From assembly GCA_900548185.1 (NCBI GenBank), contig URJJ01000021.1, forward strand, positions 1 through 46,017: a stretch of DNA of 46,017 bases, written 5' to 3'. The notes beneath the pieces are model-generated. The model worked only from the letters and a program-made list of their open reading frames with translations, did no database searches and was not told the DNA's origin. Of the stretch, positions 17,213-25,514 are shown in pieces; within the stretch, counting starts at the first letter, position 1, and each line of letters opens with the position of its first letter. The position numbers and the translations under genes were made by a program. The DNA comes from an uncultured Opitutales bacterium. GTDB lineage: Bacteria; Verrucomicrobiota; Verrucomicrobiia; Opitutales; Intestinicryptomonadaceae.

Positions 17213-17464
17213 ATGTTTTTACTAAGAGAATATTACTGGTGCGTAAGCATCGTAACCATGCCAATGCGGCCGCCGTTTTCAACACTATTTTTCCTCCTCC
17301 GGCTTTATTTTTGAAAATCGCCCGATACGGCTTGACAATCTCCGGGCGTTAGCCGACATTTTCCCGAAAACTCCGCCGGGGGGCCGGGCCCTTCCGGCAC
17401 ATTTTCAAACCGCGCACGCGCTCCGGACCCCGGTCCGCCCCGCGTCCCTAGAAAGGCAACCGCG
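17213..17464 (+). promoter_or_regulatory. Divergent sdhC/corA intergenic region with candidate corA promoter
   Basis: 252 bases between divergent genes. For corA, TTGACA at 17332-17337 is followed after 17 bases by GACATT (17355-17360), a weak -10. The same bases read TTGTCA on the minus strand (17333-17338) and might serve sdhC. AAAGG lies nine bases before the corA ATG. No operator repeat is recognised. Confidence 0.4.
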
Positions 17465-18412
17465 ATGCTGAAGACATACGACATCGTTGACGGCAAGATA
17501 ATTGAAAACCAGATGGGGCCGATATGCGCGTATATCGCCCCTACGGAAGAGGAAAAGCGGAAACTGGTCGACGACTTCCAGATAGACCCGCACTCCCTCA
17601 ATTCGGCCCTCGACCCCGACGAAATTTCGCGTCTTGAATTTGAGGACAACCACATAGCGGTCATCCTCAAGCAGCCGCGCAACTATTCCGCAGACGACCT
17701 TCTGGGCTTCGGCGTCACATCCGTGGGCGTATTTCTCTTTGAGGACCGCATAATAATAGTCCAGCCGGAGGACAATCCGCTGTTTGAATACGGAAGGGTG
17801 TCGCTGAGGGCCAAGTCGCTCAGGGGCGTCATGCTCCGCATTCTCCACCACTCGACGAACCATTTTCTGGAGCACCTCAAGATAATACGCCTCATTTCCG
17901 AGCGAATCGAAAAGGACATCGAGTTTTCGGTCTCAAACCACCACCTCACGGAGATGTTCGTTCTCTCGAAGAGCCTCACCTATTACGAGAGCGCGACAAA
18001 CGGCAACAAGGTTCTCCTTGCAAAGCTCGTGCGCGACACTTCGAGAATCGGATTTTCCGAGACCGAGACGGAGCTTCTTGAGGACATCATCGTTGAAAAC
18101 AACCAGTGCGTCCGCATGACGGAAATTTACGCGAGCATTCTCGTCGGAATGTCGGATGCGCGCGGGTCGGTCGTAGGCAACAACCTTGCGGTGCTGATGA
18201 AGCAGCTTGCGATAATAAACATAATATTCCTGCCCCTGAACGTGATTGTGGGGCTGGGCGGCATGTCGGAGCTCACCGTATTTACGGAAAAGAGCCTCTG
18301 GTGGGGGCACACGTACAGCGCCATGACCCTCCTCCTGGTGCTTCTCGCCTACGGGACCTACTACTTCCTTAAAAAAGTAAACCTTTCGGAGACTGCGGCT
18401 GATGAGGATTAG
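17465..18412 (+). CDS. corA: CorA-family divalent metal transporter
   Basis: 315 residues. There is a long N-terminal cytosolic alpha/beta and helical domain, then two C-terminal membrane helices (about 246-264 and 286-303) and a short charged tail, which is the CorA layout for pentameric Mg2+/Co2+ channels. The signature GMN at the end of the first helix, part of the selectivity filter, reads GMS here (residues 266-268, GLGGMSEL). Since GMN is nearly invariant in proven CorA proteins, substrate or conductance may differ; some distant CorA/ZntB-like proteins also vary here. The next gene overlaps its end by 11 bases. No riboswitch is seen upstream. Confidence 0.85.
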   Translation: MLKTYDIVDGKIIENQMGPICAYIAPTEEEKRKLVDDFQIDPHSLNSALDPDEISRLEFEDNHIAVILKQPRNYSADDLLGFGVTSVGVFLFEDRIIIVQPEDNPLFEYGRVSLRAKSLRGVMLRILHHSTNHFLEHLKIIRLISERIEKDIEFSVSNHHLTEMFVLSKSLTYYESATNGNKVLLAKLVRDTSRIGFSETETELLEDIIVENNQCVRMTEIYASILVGMSDARGSVVGNNLAVLMKQLAIINIIFLPLNVIVGLGGMSELTVFTEKSLWWGHTYSAMTLLLVLLAYGTYYFLKKVNLSETAADED

Positions 18413-18992
18413 ATTTCATTTGCGGATGGCCGTCATATCGAGCTTTTCGCGCGCTTGCATAAAGCTTGCGGCCGTCATGGCCGCGGCGGTCGTTTTGTGC
18501 CTCGGGCAGCCCCTGGACCTCTCAAGCTTCTTTCCGGCGGCCTTTGCGGAATTTTTCCTGTGGCTTTGCGCGTTTCCGCTGCTTACAGCCGGCGCCGCGC
18601 TGGGGGCTGTAATAGACATCGCCTCGCTTCCGTTTTGGGAATTCCTGTCTTCTGAAAGCGTCCAGATGGTCTCGATAGGCGCGCTTGCGCTCGTGTCGCT
18701 TCTGGCATACTGGGCCTTCGTGCGCTACGTCGTATTCCAGATATGGGGCACGGACTGGGTGAAGGCCGCGACGACGATTGTAAAGTGCTTCATTTTCTGG
18801 GGGTACTTCCAGCTTTTGTGCGCCTTCGTCTCCTACGCGTGGGTGGTCGGCGGGCTGAAGCTGAAAGGGGGCGCGGAGGCGTCCGGACTCGGGGAAGTGA
18901 GGCAGGTGCAGACTGTCGTCCCCGAAGTTGTCTCGGGGGGGGCGGCCGGGGCGCAGGCCGAGGCCGCCGAGGAGGAGGATTCCTCCATTTGA
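18402..18992 (+). CDS. Hypothetical membrane protein following corA
   Basis: 196 residues, family not recognised. About four hydrophobic segments are seen (around 20-35, 44-70, 90-115 and 127-147), then an acidic, Ala/Glu-rich cytosolic tail ending EEEDSSI. The ATG at 18402 overlaps the corA end by 11 bases; a second in-frame ATG at 18426 is also possible. Coupled translation with corA suggests a partner or accessory of the transporter, but nothing in the sequence proves that. GC content matches the core genome. Confidence 0.7.
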   Translation: MRIRFHLRMAVISSFSRACIKLAAVMAAAVVLCLGQPLDLSSFFPAAFAEFFLWLCAFPLLTAGAALGAVIDIASLPFWEFLSSESVQMVSIGALALVSLLAYWAFVRYVVFQIWGTDWVKAATTIVKCFIFWGYFQLLCAFVSYAWVVGGLKLKGGAEASGLGEVRQVQTVVPEVVSGGAAGAQAEAAEEEDSSI

Positions 18993-19086
18993 GGCGAGGC
19001 CGCGCGGCAGATTTTTTCGGCTTTTCTGCGCCTGGATGCGGGATTTCAATTCGCATCCGGCGCCCTCATGGGGCCTGTGTTGCAGT
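18993..19086. other. Short intergenic region
   Basis: Convergent spacer between the corA-linked membrane gene and the decayed minus-strand paralogue. A short palindrome at 18999-19008 followed by a T run is too loop-poor for a confident terminator. No gene is seen. Confidence 0.4.
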
Positions 19087-19458
19087 TTATGCTTGCCGAA
19101 AGTTCTCGGCGCAATGCTTGGTTGCAAGGTCGGATTTTATGAAATCCTTTTCGGAGCCGCCGCCTTCCGCATCCGGGCCGCCCGGAATGGACGCCGGGCA
19201 GGAGATTTGCGGCGGGCCCTGCATGCAGCCTGCGTCTATTGCGCCAGTCTGGGGGGGAATCTTTCTGGCAGTTTCCTTGAAATCCATCCTTGCAAGTTCG
19301 CGCCTCTTTTCGCTGTCGGCTGTGAAAAATTCATCCGTTTTCTGGCCGTTTTTTTTGCAGGCGTAAAATGAGACTTCGCAAGTCCCGGTTTTCTGGGCCG
19401 CTTGGGCGCTTGCTCAAAACGGGGCTTGCGCCATTGCCGCAACGCGCGGGATTTCCAT
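19087..19458 (-). pseudogene. Decayed tandem paralogue of the downstream-neighbour secreted protein
   Basis: On the minus strand, 19413 to 19087 reads as 108 sense codons plus a TAA stop. The near-start segment EVSFYACKKNGQKTDEFF closely matches EVSFYGCEKTGSGSDEFF of the adjacent intact gene (19513-20082). The preceding residues (SAQAAQKTG) also resemble the intact gene's signal-peptide end. An in-frame TGA at 19414-19416 separates this from the nearest upstream ATG (19458), and no signal peptide can be read. Similarity fades after about 30 residues, and the tail is shorter than in the intact copy. Best read as a duplicated gene that has lost its start and drifted. Function unknown. Confidence 0.7.
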
Positions 19459-19512
19459 AAGGGAAGTATGCCTGCCTGGGGGCGGGCGCGTTTGGAAAAG
19501 GCGGAGCCCCCG

Positions 19513-20082
19513 TCAGTCGGAGACTTTCTTTAGGACCATGAAAAGCGCCTTGTAGTCGCGCGTTCCGTCGCCGCGGTCGGAGACGAACGAAGCCAGCGGC
19601 ATTGGGGTGCCGAGCGCGTCTTTGGAGACGAGAAACCCTCCCTTATATCCCGCTGGAAAACCCTCGTTTAGGCCGCAGTCTATCGTTATTGCAACGTCGC
19701 CTCCTTCGAGCTGAAGGGCTACATCGGACTTGAAGCGGGGGAATTTCATGCCGTCGCCGGGAGCCTTCCCCTGCATGTCCGGATATAGCGGCATGCCGGA
19801 CGGCGACAGGATTCGGCTTGAACCCGACTGGGCGCCTTTGGCTATTATGACAGGCTGGGCAAAGAGTCTTTCCGCGAACTTGCCGAAATCCTTTTTTACA
19901 GCTTTAAGAATTTCATCTTCGCTCTTTTTGAAGAATTCGTCGCTTCCGCTTCCGGTTTTTTCGCAGCCGTAAAAGGACACCTCATAGCGCATTTCGCTTT
20001 CCGCGGTCTGGGCCGGAAGGGCGTGGGGAAGTAGTGCGGCAGATAGAATGGCAAAAAGCGGCGTTAATTTGAAAATGGGCAT
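19513..20082 (-). CDS. Hypothetical small exported protein
   Basis: 189 residues, not recognised. It has a signal peptide (MPIFKLTPLFAILSAALLPHALPAQ, likely cut after about residue 24-25). The mature part begins with MRYEVSFYGCEKTGSGSDEFF and has a single Cys near residue 40 and another near 153. It looks like a compact soluble periplasmic domain without further membrane segments. A partial paralogue lies immediately downstream on the same strand. A good promoter (TTGACA with an AT-rich -10) lies upstream. Base composition is core-like, so it is not part of the AT-rich island. Confidence 0.75.
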   Translation of the reverse strand: MPIFKLTPLFAILSAALLPHALPAQTAESEMRYEVSFYGCEKTGSGSDEFFKKSEDEILKAVKKDFGKFAERLFAQPVIIAKGAQSGSSRILSPSGMPLYPDMQGKAPGDGMKFPRFKSDVALQLEGGDVAITIDCGLNEGFPAGYKGGFLVSKDALGTPMPLASFVSDRGDGTRDYKALFMVLKKVSD

Positions 20083-20138
20083 GGATTCGCTGGATGTTGG
20101 GTGTTGAGTCTGGAAGATATGGCAACCTTATTATGCGG

Positions 20139-20169
20139 CATATATGGCGTTTTATCCCCATTTTGTCAA
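20139..20169 (-). promoter_or_regulatory. Candidate promoter of secreted-protein gene
   Basis: On the minus strand TTGACA (plus 20164-20169) is followed by an AT run. TATATG lies 19 bases away (20139-20144); CATATA or ATATAT give 17-18 spacing. It lies about 55-85 bases upstream of the ATG at 20082. Confidence 0.55.
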
Positions 20170-20309
20170 TGATAACCGGATGCCGCCGGGGGATGTGCGA
20201 AAGTATCAGCGCGCCTCCCGAACCGTTTTTTTTTCTTTGCATCCGAAGCTGGCTCCACAATCCGGAGAGCGCCCGCCTTGCCGCATCCGAAGCGCTCGCG
20301 GGCGCGTTG

Positions 20310-21479
20310 CTATATCCGCGCCTTGAAGTCCCGGTAGCCGAAGGACTTCACGACCTTGTAGTCGCGGCCGTCCCAGGTTGCGATGTCGGGCAGGTTGACG
20401 CCGTTAAACGTCGTGGTCTTTACCATGGTGTAGTGGGCCATGTCGGCGAATACGAGCCGGTCGCCCGGTTTGAGTTCGCGGTCGAAGGAGTATTCGCCTA
20501 TCTGGTCCCCCGCAAGGCATGAGCGCCCGCCGATGACGTAGCTGTGGGCCTTCTGGCCGGGGAGCCCCGCGCCCTCTATCGCGGGCCGGTAGGGCATTTC
20601 GAGAACGTCCGGCATGTGGCACGGGGCCGCCATGTCCAGAATGGCGATTTTGCCGGAGTTTTCGTGGATTTCCAGCACTTCCGAGACAAACACCCCGGCG
20701 TTCAGCGCTATCGCCTCGCCCGGCTCAAGATAGACGGTTTCTATATTGGGATGCCTTTTGTAAAAGTCCCGTATTATGCGCACCAGCCTTGCCTCGTCGT
20801 ACCCCGGGCGCGTGATGTGGTGGCCGCCGCCGAAATTCACCCATTTGACGCGGCCTATGGCCCCGCCGAATTTTTCCTCGAAATGTTCGAGCACGCGCTC
20901 CAGGACGTCGCTTCCCTGCTCGCACATGGCGTGGAAATTTATGCCGTCAACCGCGTCCCACACCCAGTCCGAGAGGCTCCCCGCAGTCGAGCCGAGGCGG
21001 GAGCGCGGGGCGCAGGGGTTGTACAGCTCGGTTTCCACCTCCGCGTATTCGGGGTTCGCCCGGATTGAAATCTGCAATGCCCCGTTTCCGGCTTTTGCGG
21101 CGGCCTCCCTCGCATATGCGCCGAAGCGGCGAAGCTGGGATTCGGAATTGAACACGATTGTGTGGGCGAACGCGGCAAGCTCTCCGACCTCGCGCTCCGG
21201 ATAGGCGGGGCTGTAAACGTGGATTTCGCCTCCGAAGTATTCGCGGGCTAGCATTGCCTCGTTTAGGCCGCTCGAAGTCGTGCCCCCGAGGTATTTTTTT
21301 ACAATGGGGAAGGCCGAATACATCGAAAACCCCTTCAGGGCCAGCAGGATTTTCGCGCCCGACTCCTCCTCGACGCGCTTCAGAGTCCGCAGGTTTTCCT
21401 CAAGCTTTTCCGTTTCGAGAACGTAGGCGGGCGTGTTTATTTTGGATATGTCCAGTCCTTCGAGAAGTTTTTTCTGCAT
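20310..21479 (-). CDS. nspC: Carboxynorspermidine decarboxylase
   Basis: 389-residue PLP enzyme of the alanine-racemase-fold decarboxylases. It decarboxylates carboxynorspermidine or carboxyspermidine, the last step of the aspartate-semialdehyde route to norspermidine or spermidine. ALKGF carries the PLP lysine (K49). GINFHAMCEQGSD, NFGGGHHI, EPGEA and APCHMPDVLEMPYRP match the family's cofactor and active-site motifs. The length is normal. It lies 86 bases downstream of the carboxynorspermidine dehydrogenase gene, with a terminator-like hairpin between. The usual SAM-dependent spermidine synthase pathway is not seen in the window, so this is probably the organism's route; which polyamine results cannot be told. 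Confidence 0.95.
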   Translation of the reverse strand: MQKKLLEGLDISKINTPAYVLETEKLEENLRTLKRVEEESGAKILLALKGFSMYSAFPIVKKYLGGTTSSGLNEAMLAREYFGGEIHVYSPAYPEREVGELAAFAHTIVFNSESQLRRFGAYAREAAAKAGNGALQISIRANPEYAEVETELYNPCAPRSRLGSTAGSLSDWVWDAVDGINFHAMCEQGSDVLERVLEHFEEKFGGAIGRVKWVNFGGGHHITRPGYDEARLVRIIRDFYKRHPNIETVYLEPGEAIALNAGVFVSEVLEIHENSGKIAILDMAAPCHMPDVLEMPYRPAIEGAGLPGQKAHSYVIGGRSCLAGDQIGEYSFDRELKPGDRLVFADMAHYTMVKTTTFNGVNLPDIATWDGRDYKVVKSFGYRDFKARI

Positions 21480-21523
21480 GGCCTGCTACGGCGTGCGCCG
21501 GATTCTTTTTGGGGTTCAAAGTC

Positions 21524-21554
21524 AAAAGCGGCGGCCCCGCGCCGGGACCGCCGC
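21524..21554 (-). terminator. Terminator-like hairpin between carboxynorspermidine dehydrogenase and nspC
   Basis: Plus 21528-21538 pairs with 21544-21554 as an 11-bp GC-rich stem, with one G-T wobble in the minus-strand RNA and a 5-base loop. On the minus strand it is followed by TTTT (plus 21524-21527). It could end or attenuate transcription before nspC. Confidence 0.7.
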
Positions 21555-21565
21555 CCTTAAAGCAT

Positions 21566-22783
21566 TCAGAGCGGGAGGTTGTAGCTCTTTTCGGGGTCCA
21601 GCTCTTCAACCTTCCACGGGAGGCCGTATTTTGCGACGCGCTCAAGGAACGGGTCGGGGTCAAGCTCCTCCATGTTGAATACGCCGGAGCCGTCCCACGT
21701 CTTCAGGGCGACCATCGCAGCGGCCGACGCGGCCGGAACCCCCGTCGTGTAGGATATGGCCTGGCTTTTAACCTCTGCATAGCACTCCTCGTGCACGCAG
21801 ACGTTATAAATGTAGACCTTGCGCCGCCTGCCGTCCTTCATGCCGTCTATCACGCAGCCAATATTGGTCTTGCCCTTCGTGAGGGGGCCGAGGCTCGCGG
21901 GATCCGGGAGGACCGCCTTCAAAAACTCGATGGGGGCAATCTCCGCGCCCTTTATGGTTATGGGCTTTATGGATGTCATGCCGACGTTTTCAAGAACGCG
22001 CAGGTGCGTGAGGTACTTGTCGCCGAAAGTCATCCAGAAGCGTATGCGTTTCAGGCCCTTGAGGTTTTTGCAGAGCGATTCCAGCTCCTCATGGTAGAGG
22101 AGGTAGGAGGGCTTGACGCCGACTTCGGGGTAGTCGAAGTCGCAGCGCACGGAAATCGGGTCGGTTTCAATCCACTTCCCGTCCTCCCAGTAGCGCCCCT
22201 TGGAGGTGATTTCGCGGATGTTTATTTCGGGGTTGAAGTTTGTTGCAAACGGCAGGCCGTGGTCGCCGGCGTTGCAGTCCAGGATGTCGACGAAATTGAT
22301 TTCGTCGAAGAGGTGCTTCTGGGCGTAGGCGCAGTACATGTTTGTCACGCCCGGGTCGAAGCCCGCGCCCATGACGGCCATTATGCCCGCCTTTTCGTAC
22401 CTTTCGCGGTATGCCCACTGCCACTTGTATTCAAAGTGCGCGGTGTCGAGCGGCTCGTAGTTGGCCGTGTCGATGTAGTCAACTTTGCATTCGAGGCAGG
22501 CGTCCATTATCGTCAGGTCCTGGTAGGGCAGGGCGACGTTCAAAACGAGGGCCGGCTTCACCTTCCTTATGAGCGCGACAAGCTCGGGGACGCTGTCTGC
22601 GTCGACTTGGGCCGTGTTTATGCGGCCGCCCTTTTCAGCTATTTCTGCGGCTATCGTGTCGCACTTTGACTTTGTGCGGGAGGCCAGCCAGATTTCCGAG
22701 AACACGTCGGACATCTGGGAGCATTTGTGCGTCGCCACGCGGCTTACTCCGCCCGCGCCGATTATTAGTATCGTTTTTCCCAT
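21566..22783 (-). CDS. Carboxynorspermidine dehydrogenase (saccharopine dehydrogenase family)
   Basis: 405-residue NADPH-dependent reductase that joins aspartate semialdehyde to a diamine to form carboxynorspermidine or carboxyspermidine. The Rossmann start is GKTILIIGAGGVSRV. Further family blocks are VALPYQDLTIMDAC, YIDTANYEP, GAGFDPGVTNMY and GDHGLPFATNFNPEIN. The open frame extends 109 codons further upstream into alaS, but the ATG at 22783 is the start: it begins the nucleotide-binding strand, follows the alaS stop by 17 bases and has AAAGGG in front. Function is supported by the adjacent nspC; a generic saccharopine dehydrogenase is the alternative. Confidence 0.93.
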   Translation of the reverse strand: MGKTILIIGAGGVSRVATHKCSQMSDVFSEIWLASRTKSKCDTIAAEIAEKGGRINTAQVDADSVPELVALIRKVKPALVLNVALPYQDLTIMDACLECKVDYIDTANYEPLDTAHFEYKWQWAYRERYEKAGIMAVMGAGFDPGVTNMYCAYAQKHLFDEINFVDILDCNAGDHGLPFATNFNPEINIREITSKGRYWEDGKWIETDPISVRCDFDYPEVGVKPSYLLYHEELESLCKNLKGLKRIRFWMTFGDKYLTHLRVLENVGMTSIKPITIKGAEIAPIEFLKAVLPDPASLGPLTKGKTNIGCVIDGMKDGRRRKVYIYNVCVHEECYAEVKSQAISYTTGVPAASAAAMVALKTWDGSGVFNMEELDPDPFLERVAKYGLPWKVEELDPEKSYNLPL

Positions 22784-22800
22784 GTGGCTTGTCGCCCTTT

Positions 22801-25476
22801 CTAGCTTAGTGAGGATTTGAATTCGGAAAAAGCCTTCCCGAGGAGCGCGGGGTCCCCGCCGCCCTGGGCGAAGTCCGGCTTGCCGCCGCCGCGCCCGTTC
22901 ATTGAGGATGCCAGCCGCCTTATGATGTCGCCTGCCTTTGCGCCGGCGGCCACCGCGCCCTGGGTGCAGAGCGCAAGTATCATGGCCTTGCCGCCCGATT
23001 CCGCGCCGAGCACGACGGCTGCGGCTTCCGCGCCCGCCGCCTTTGAAATCTGTACGGCAAGCTCGCGCATCTGCCCCGCGTTTTCTGCGGAAACGGTTTT
23101 TACTATCCACGAGACGCCGCCGCTTTCAACGGCTTCGCCGGAGATGTCCTCGGCGGCCTTGCCGGCCGCCTCGCGCCTGAGCCTCTTTATTTCGCGCTCC
23201 AGCTCGGCCCTGGCCGACGCCATCTTTTCAAGGTGGGACGAAATCTCTTCGGGCTTGCATGCGAGCCTTGCGGTTATTTCCGCTATCTCGCTTCTCATAC
23301 GTTCGGCGTAGTCAAACGCCGCCGTTCCTGCCACTGCCTCTATGCGGCGCGTTCCGGCCGCTATCGCGCCCTCCGAAACGATTTTCACCATCCCGATTTC
23401 GCCGAGGGCCGACACGTGCGTGCCGCCGCAAAGTTCTGCGTGGAAGCCGTCCATGTCGATTACCCGGACTATCGCGCCGTATTTTTCGCCGAAGAATGCG
23501 AGGCAGTTTTCCGGGACCTCGTTGAACGGGGTCTCAAACCATTTAACGGGGCGGTTTTCGAGGATTTTCGCGTTTGCAAGGCGCTCTATTTCGCGAAGCT
23601 GGGCGTCGGAAATCGCTTCAAAATGCGAGAAGTCGAAGCGCAGGCGCTCCTCGTTTACGAAGGACCCGGCCTGCTTTACGTGGCTTCCGAGAACCTTGCG
23701 CAGGGCCCAGTTCAAAAGGTGGGTCGCGCTGTGGTGGCGCTGGATTGCGCGGCGCCTGACCGCGTCCACTGAGAGCACGGCCTCCCTGCCTATGTCGCCC
23801 TTGCCGAAGGAGCCCTTGCGCACCTTGTGCAGGACGAGGCCCGAGGCGTTGACGCGGGTGTCGAGTATGTCGCACGCAGTCCCTGCTATTTCGACAAAGC
23901 CGGTGTCGCCGACCTGGCCGCCCTTTTCCGCATAAAACGGCGTCTGGGGGAATGCCAGGAAATCCGCGTCGGGGCCCTCGACTATGGCTGAGAGGCGGGT
24001 TGTGAAATTCGAGAGGCTTGCGGGGTCGTAGCCGGCAAACTGTGTGGCTTCCGCCGCCTCGGAGGCGTCGGATACGGTGATGACTTCCTTCTTCTGGGCG
24101 GCGCGGGCGCGGGCGCGCTGCTTTTCCATTTCGGCCTCGAAGCCTGCGAGGTCCACTTCCATGCGGCGCTCGCGGGCTATCAGTTGCGTGAGGTCGATGG
24201 GGAAGCCGTAGGTGTCGTAGAGCGCGAAGGCCTGCTCGCCGGAAATCGAGTTGGAATTTTCCGTGATTTTATCGAGGAGCTGCAAGCCGGTGTCGAGGGT
24301 GCGGTCGAATGACTTTTCCTCGTTTTCAATCACCTTTGCGATGACCTGCCGCTGCTCGGCAAGCTCCGGGAAAAACGGGCTCATCTTTGCAATGACGGAG
24401 TCGGCGAGCTTTGTGAAAAAGCCGTGCTTGAGCCCGAGGCGCTTTCCGTACATGACTGCGCGGCGCAGTATGCGGCGCAGGACGTAGTTGCGCCCCTCGG
24501 AGCCGGGCATTATGCCGTCTGCGATGGAAAATGTCAGGGTGCGGATGTGGTCGGCGAGAACCCTGAATATGCAGTCGGTCAGCTCGTCCAGGGACATGTC
24601 GTTGCGGTCGGCGGGGACGGTGCCCTTGTAGGACTTGCCGGACATGTCGGAAATCTTCTTGAATATGTCGGTGAAGAGGTCCGAATTGTAGTTTGAGGAC
24701 ATCGCGGAAAAATCCGTGAAGTTCTTCGTGGTCGCCATTATTCCCGCAACGCGCTCAAGGCCCATGCCGGTGTCGATGTTCTTGTGCTTGAGCGGCACGA
24801 AGGAGCCGTCCTCCTCGGCGTTGAACTGCATGAAGACGAGGTTCCATATCTCGATGCAAAGCGGCGAGTCGGAGTTTACGAGAGCCCCGCCCGTGGCGCC
24901 GTCGGGCGTGAGGTCTATGTGGAGCTCCGAGCAGGGGCCGCAGGGGCCGGTTTCGCCCATCATCCAGAAGTTTTCCTTCTTGCCGCACTTGCGGATGTGG
25001 ATTCCGGGGTCCATGCCCTCGGACCTGAAAAGCTCCTCCCATATGGCGTAGGCTTCGGCGTCGAACGACGCGGGCTCGCCGGGCTTCGGGTCGTACACGG
25101 TGGCGTAGAGGCGCTCGCGGGGCATGCCCCAGACTTTCGTGAGAAGCTCCCAGGCCCAGTGTATCGCCTCCTTTTTGAAATAGTCGCCGAAAGACCAGTT
25201 GCCCAGCATTTCAAAGAATGTGTGGTGGTAGGTGTCAAACCCCACGTCTTCGAGGTCGTTGTGCTTTCCGCCCGCGCGTATGCACTTCTGGGTGTCGGCC
25301 GCGCGCGCAAACGGCGGCTTCATGTCGCCCAGAAAGTACGGGACGAACTGGTTCATGCCCGCGTTTGTGAAAAGCAGGTTGGGGGAGGCTGGCATCAGCG
25401 ACGCCGAAGGGACTATCGTATGCCCCTTTGAGGCGAAAAAGTCGAAGAAGCTCTTTCTTATTTCCGAGGAGTTCAT
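22801..25476 (-). CDS. alaS: Alanyl-tRNA synthetase
   Basis: 891 residues, full length for AlaS, which charges tRNA-Ala. The class II catalytic core starts at MNSSEIRKSFFDFFASKGH, with PSASLMP, FTNAGMNQF and ETGPCGPCSE. The editing domain has HHSATHLLNWAL (about residue 580) and CGGTHV (about 685), which together supply its zinc ligands. A C-terminal DHHA1-like domain follows (GGGKPDFAQGGG). The open frame continues 75 codons upstream into leuB in a different frame; the ATG at 25476 matches the universal AlaS N-terminus. It lies between leuB (38-base gap) and the polyamine dehydrogenase (17-base gap), in one minus-strand run. Confidence 0.98.
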   Translation of the reverse strand: MNSSEIRKSFFDFFASKGHTIVPSASLMPASPNLLFTNAGMNQFVPYFLGDMKPPFARAADTQKCIRAGGKHNDLEDVGFDTYHHTFFEMLGNWSFGDYFKKEAIHWAWELLTKVWGMPRERLYATVYDPKPGEPASFDAEAYAIWEELFRSEGMDPGIHIRKCGKKENFWMMGETGPCGPCSELHIDLTPDGATGGALVNSDSPLCIEIWNLVFMQFNAEEDGSFVPLKHKNIDTGMGLERVAGIMATTKNFTDFSAMSSNYNSDLFTDIFKKISDMSGKSYKGTVPADRNDMSLDELTDCIFRVLADHIRTLTFSIADGIMPGSEGRNYVLRRILRRAVMYGKRLGLKHGFFTKLADSVIAKMSPFFPELAEQRQVIAKVIENEEKSFDRTLDTGLQLLDKITENSNSISGEQAFALYDTYGFPIDLTQLIARERRMEVDLAGFEAEMEKQRARARAAQKKEVITVSDASEAAEATQFAGYDPASLSNFTTRLSAIVEGPDADFLAFPQTPFYAEKGGQVGDTGFVEIAGTACDILDTRVNASGLVLHKVRKGSFGKGDIGREAVLSVDAVRRRAIQRHHSATHLLNWALRKVLGSHVKQAGSFVNEERLRFDFSHFEAISDAQLREIERLANAKILENRPVKWFETPFNEVPENCLAFFGEKYGAIVRVIDMDGFHAELCGGTHVSALGEIGMVKIVSEGAIAAGTRRIEAVAGTAAFDYAERMRSEIAEITARLACKPEEISSHLEKMASARAELEREIKRLRREAAGKAAEDISGEAVESGGVSWIVKTVSAENAGQMRELAVQISKAAGAEAAAVVLGAESGGKAMILALCTQGAVAAGAKAGDIIRRLASSMNGRGGGKPDFAQGGGDPALLGKAFSEFKSSLS

Positions 25477-25514
25477 TTGCAGTTTCCGGGGTTCGGGGGG
25501 CGCATGGCCGCGGC

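Noticed and set aside
18743..19371. Two long plus-strand frames after the corA-linked gene
   Set aside because: They overlap the membrane gene in other frames and the paralogue remnant in antisense; composition is that of GC-rich shadow frames.
21158..22669. 503-codon plus-strand frame opposite the carboxynorspermidine dehydrogenase
   Set aside because: Antisense shadow without any recognisable domain; the minus-strand genes there have strong family motifs.
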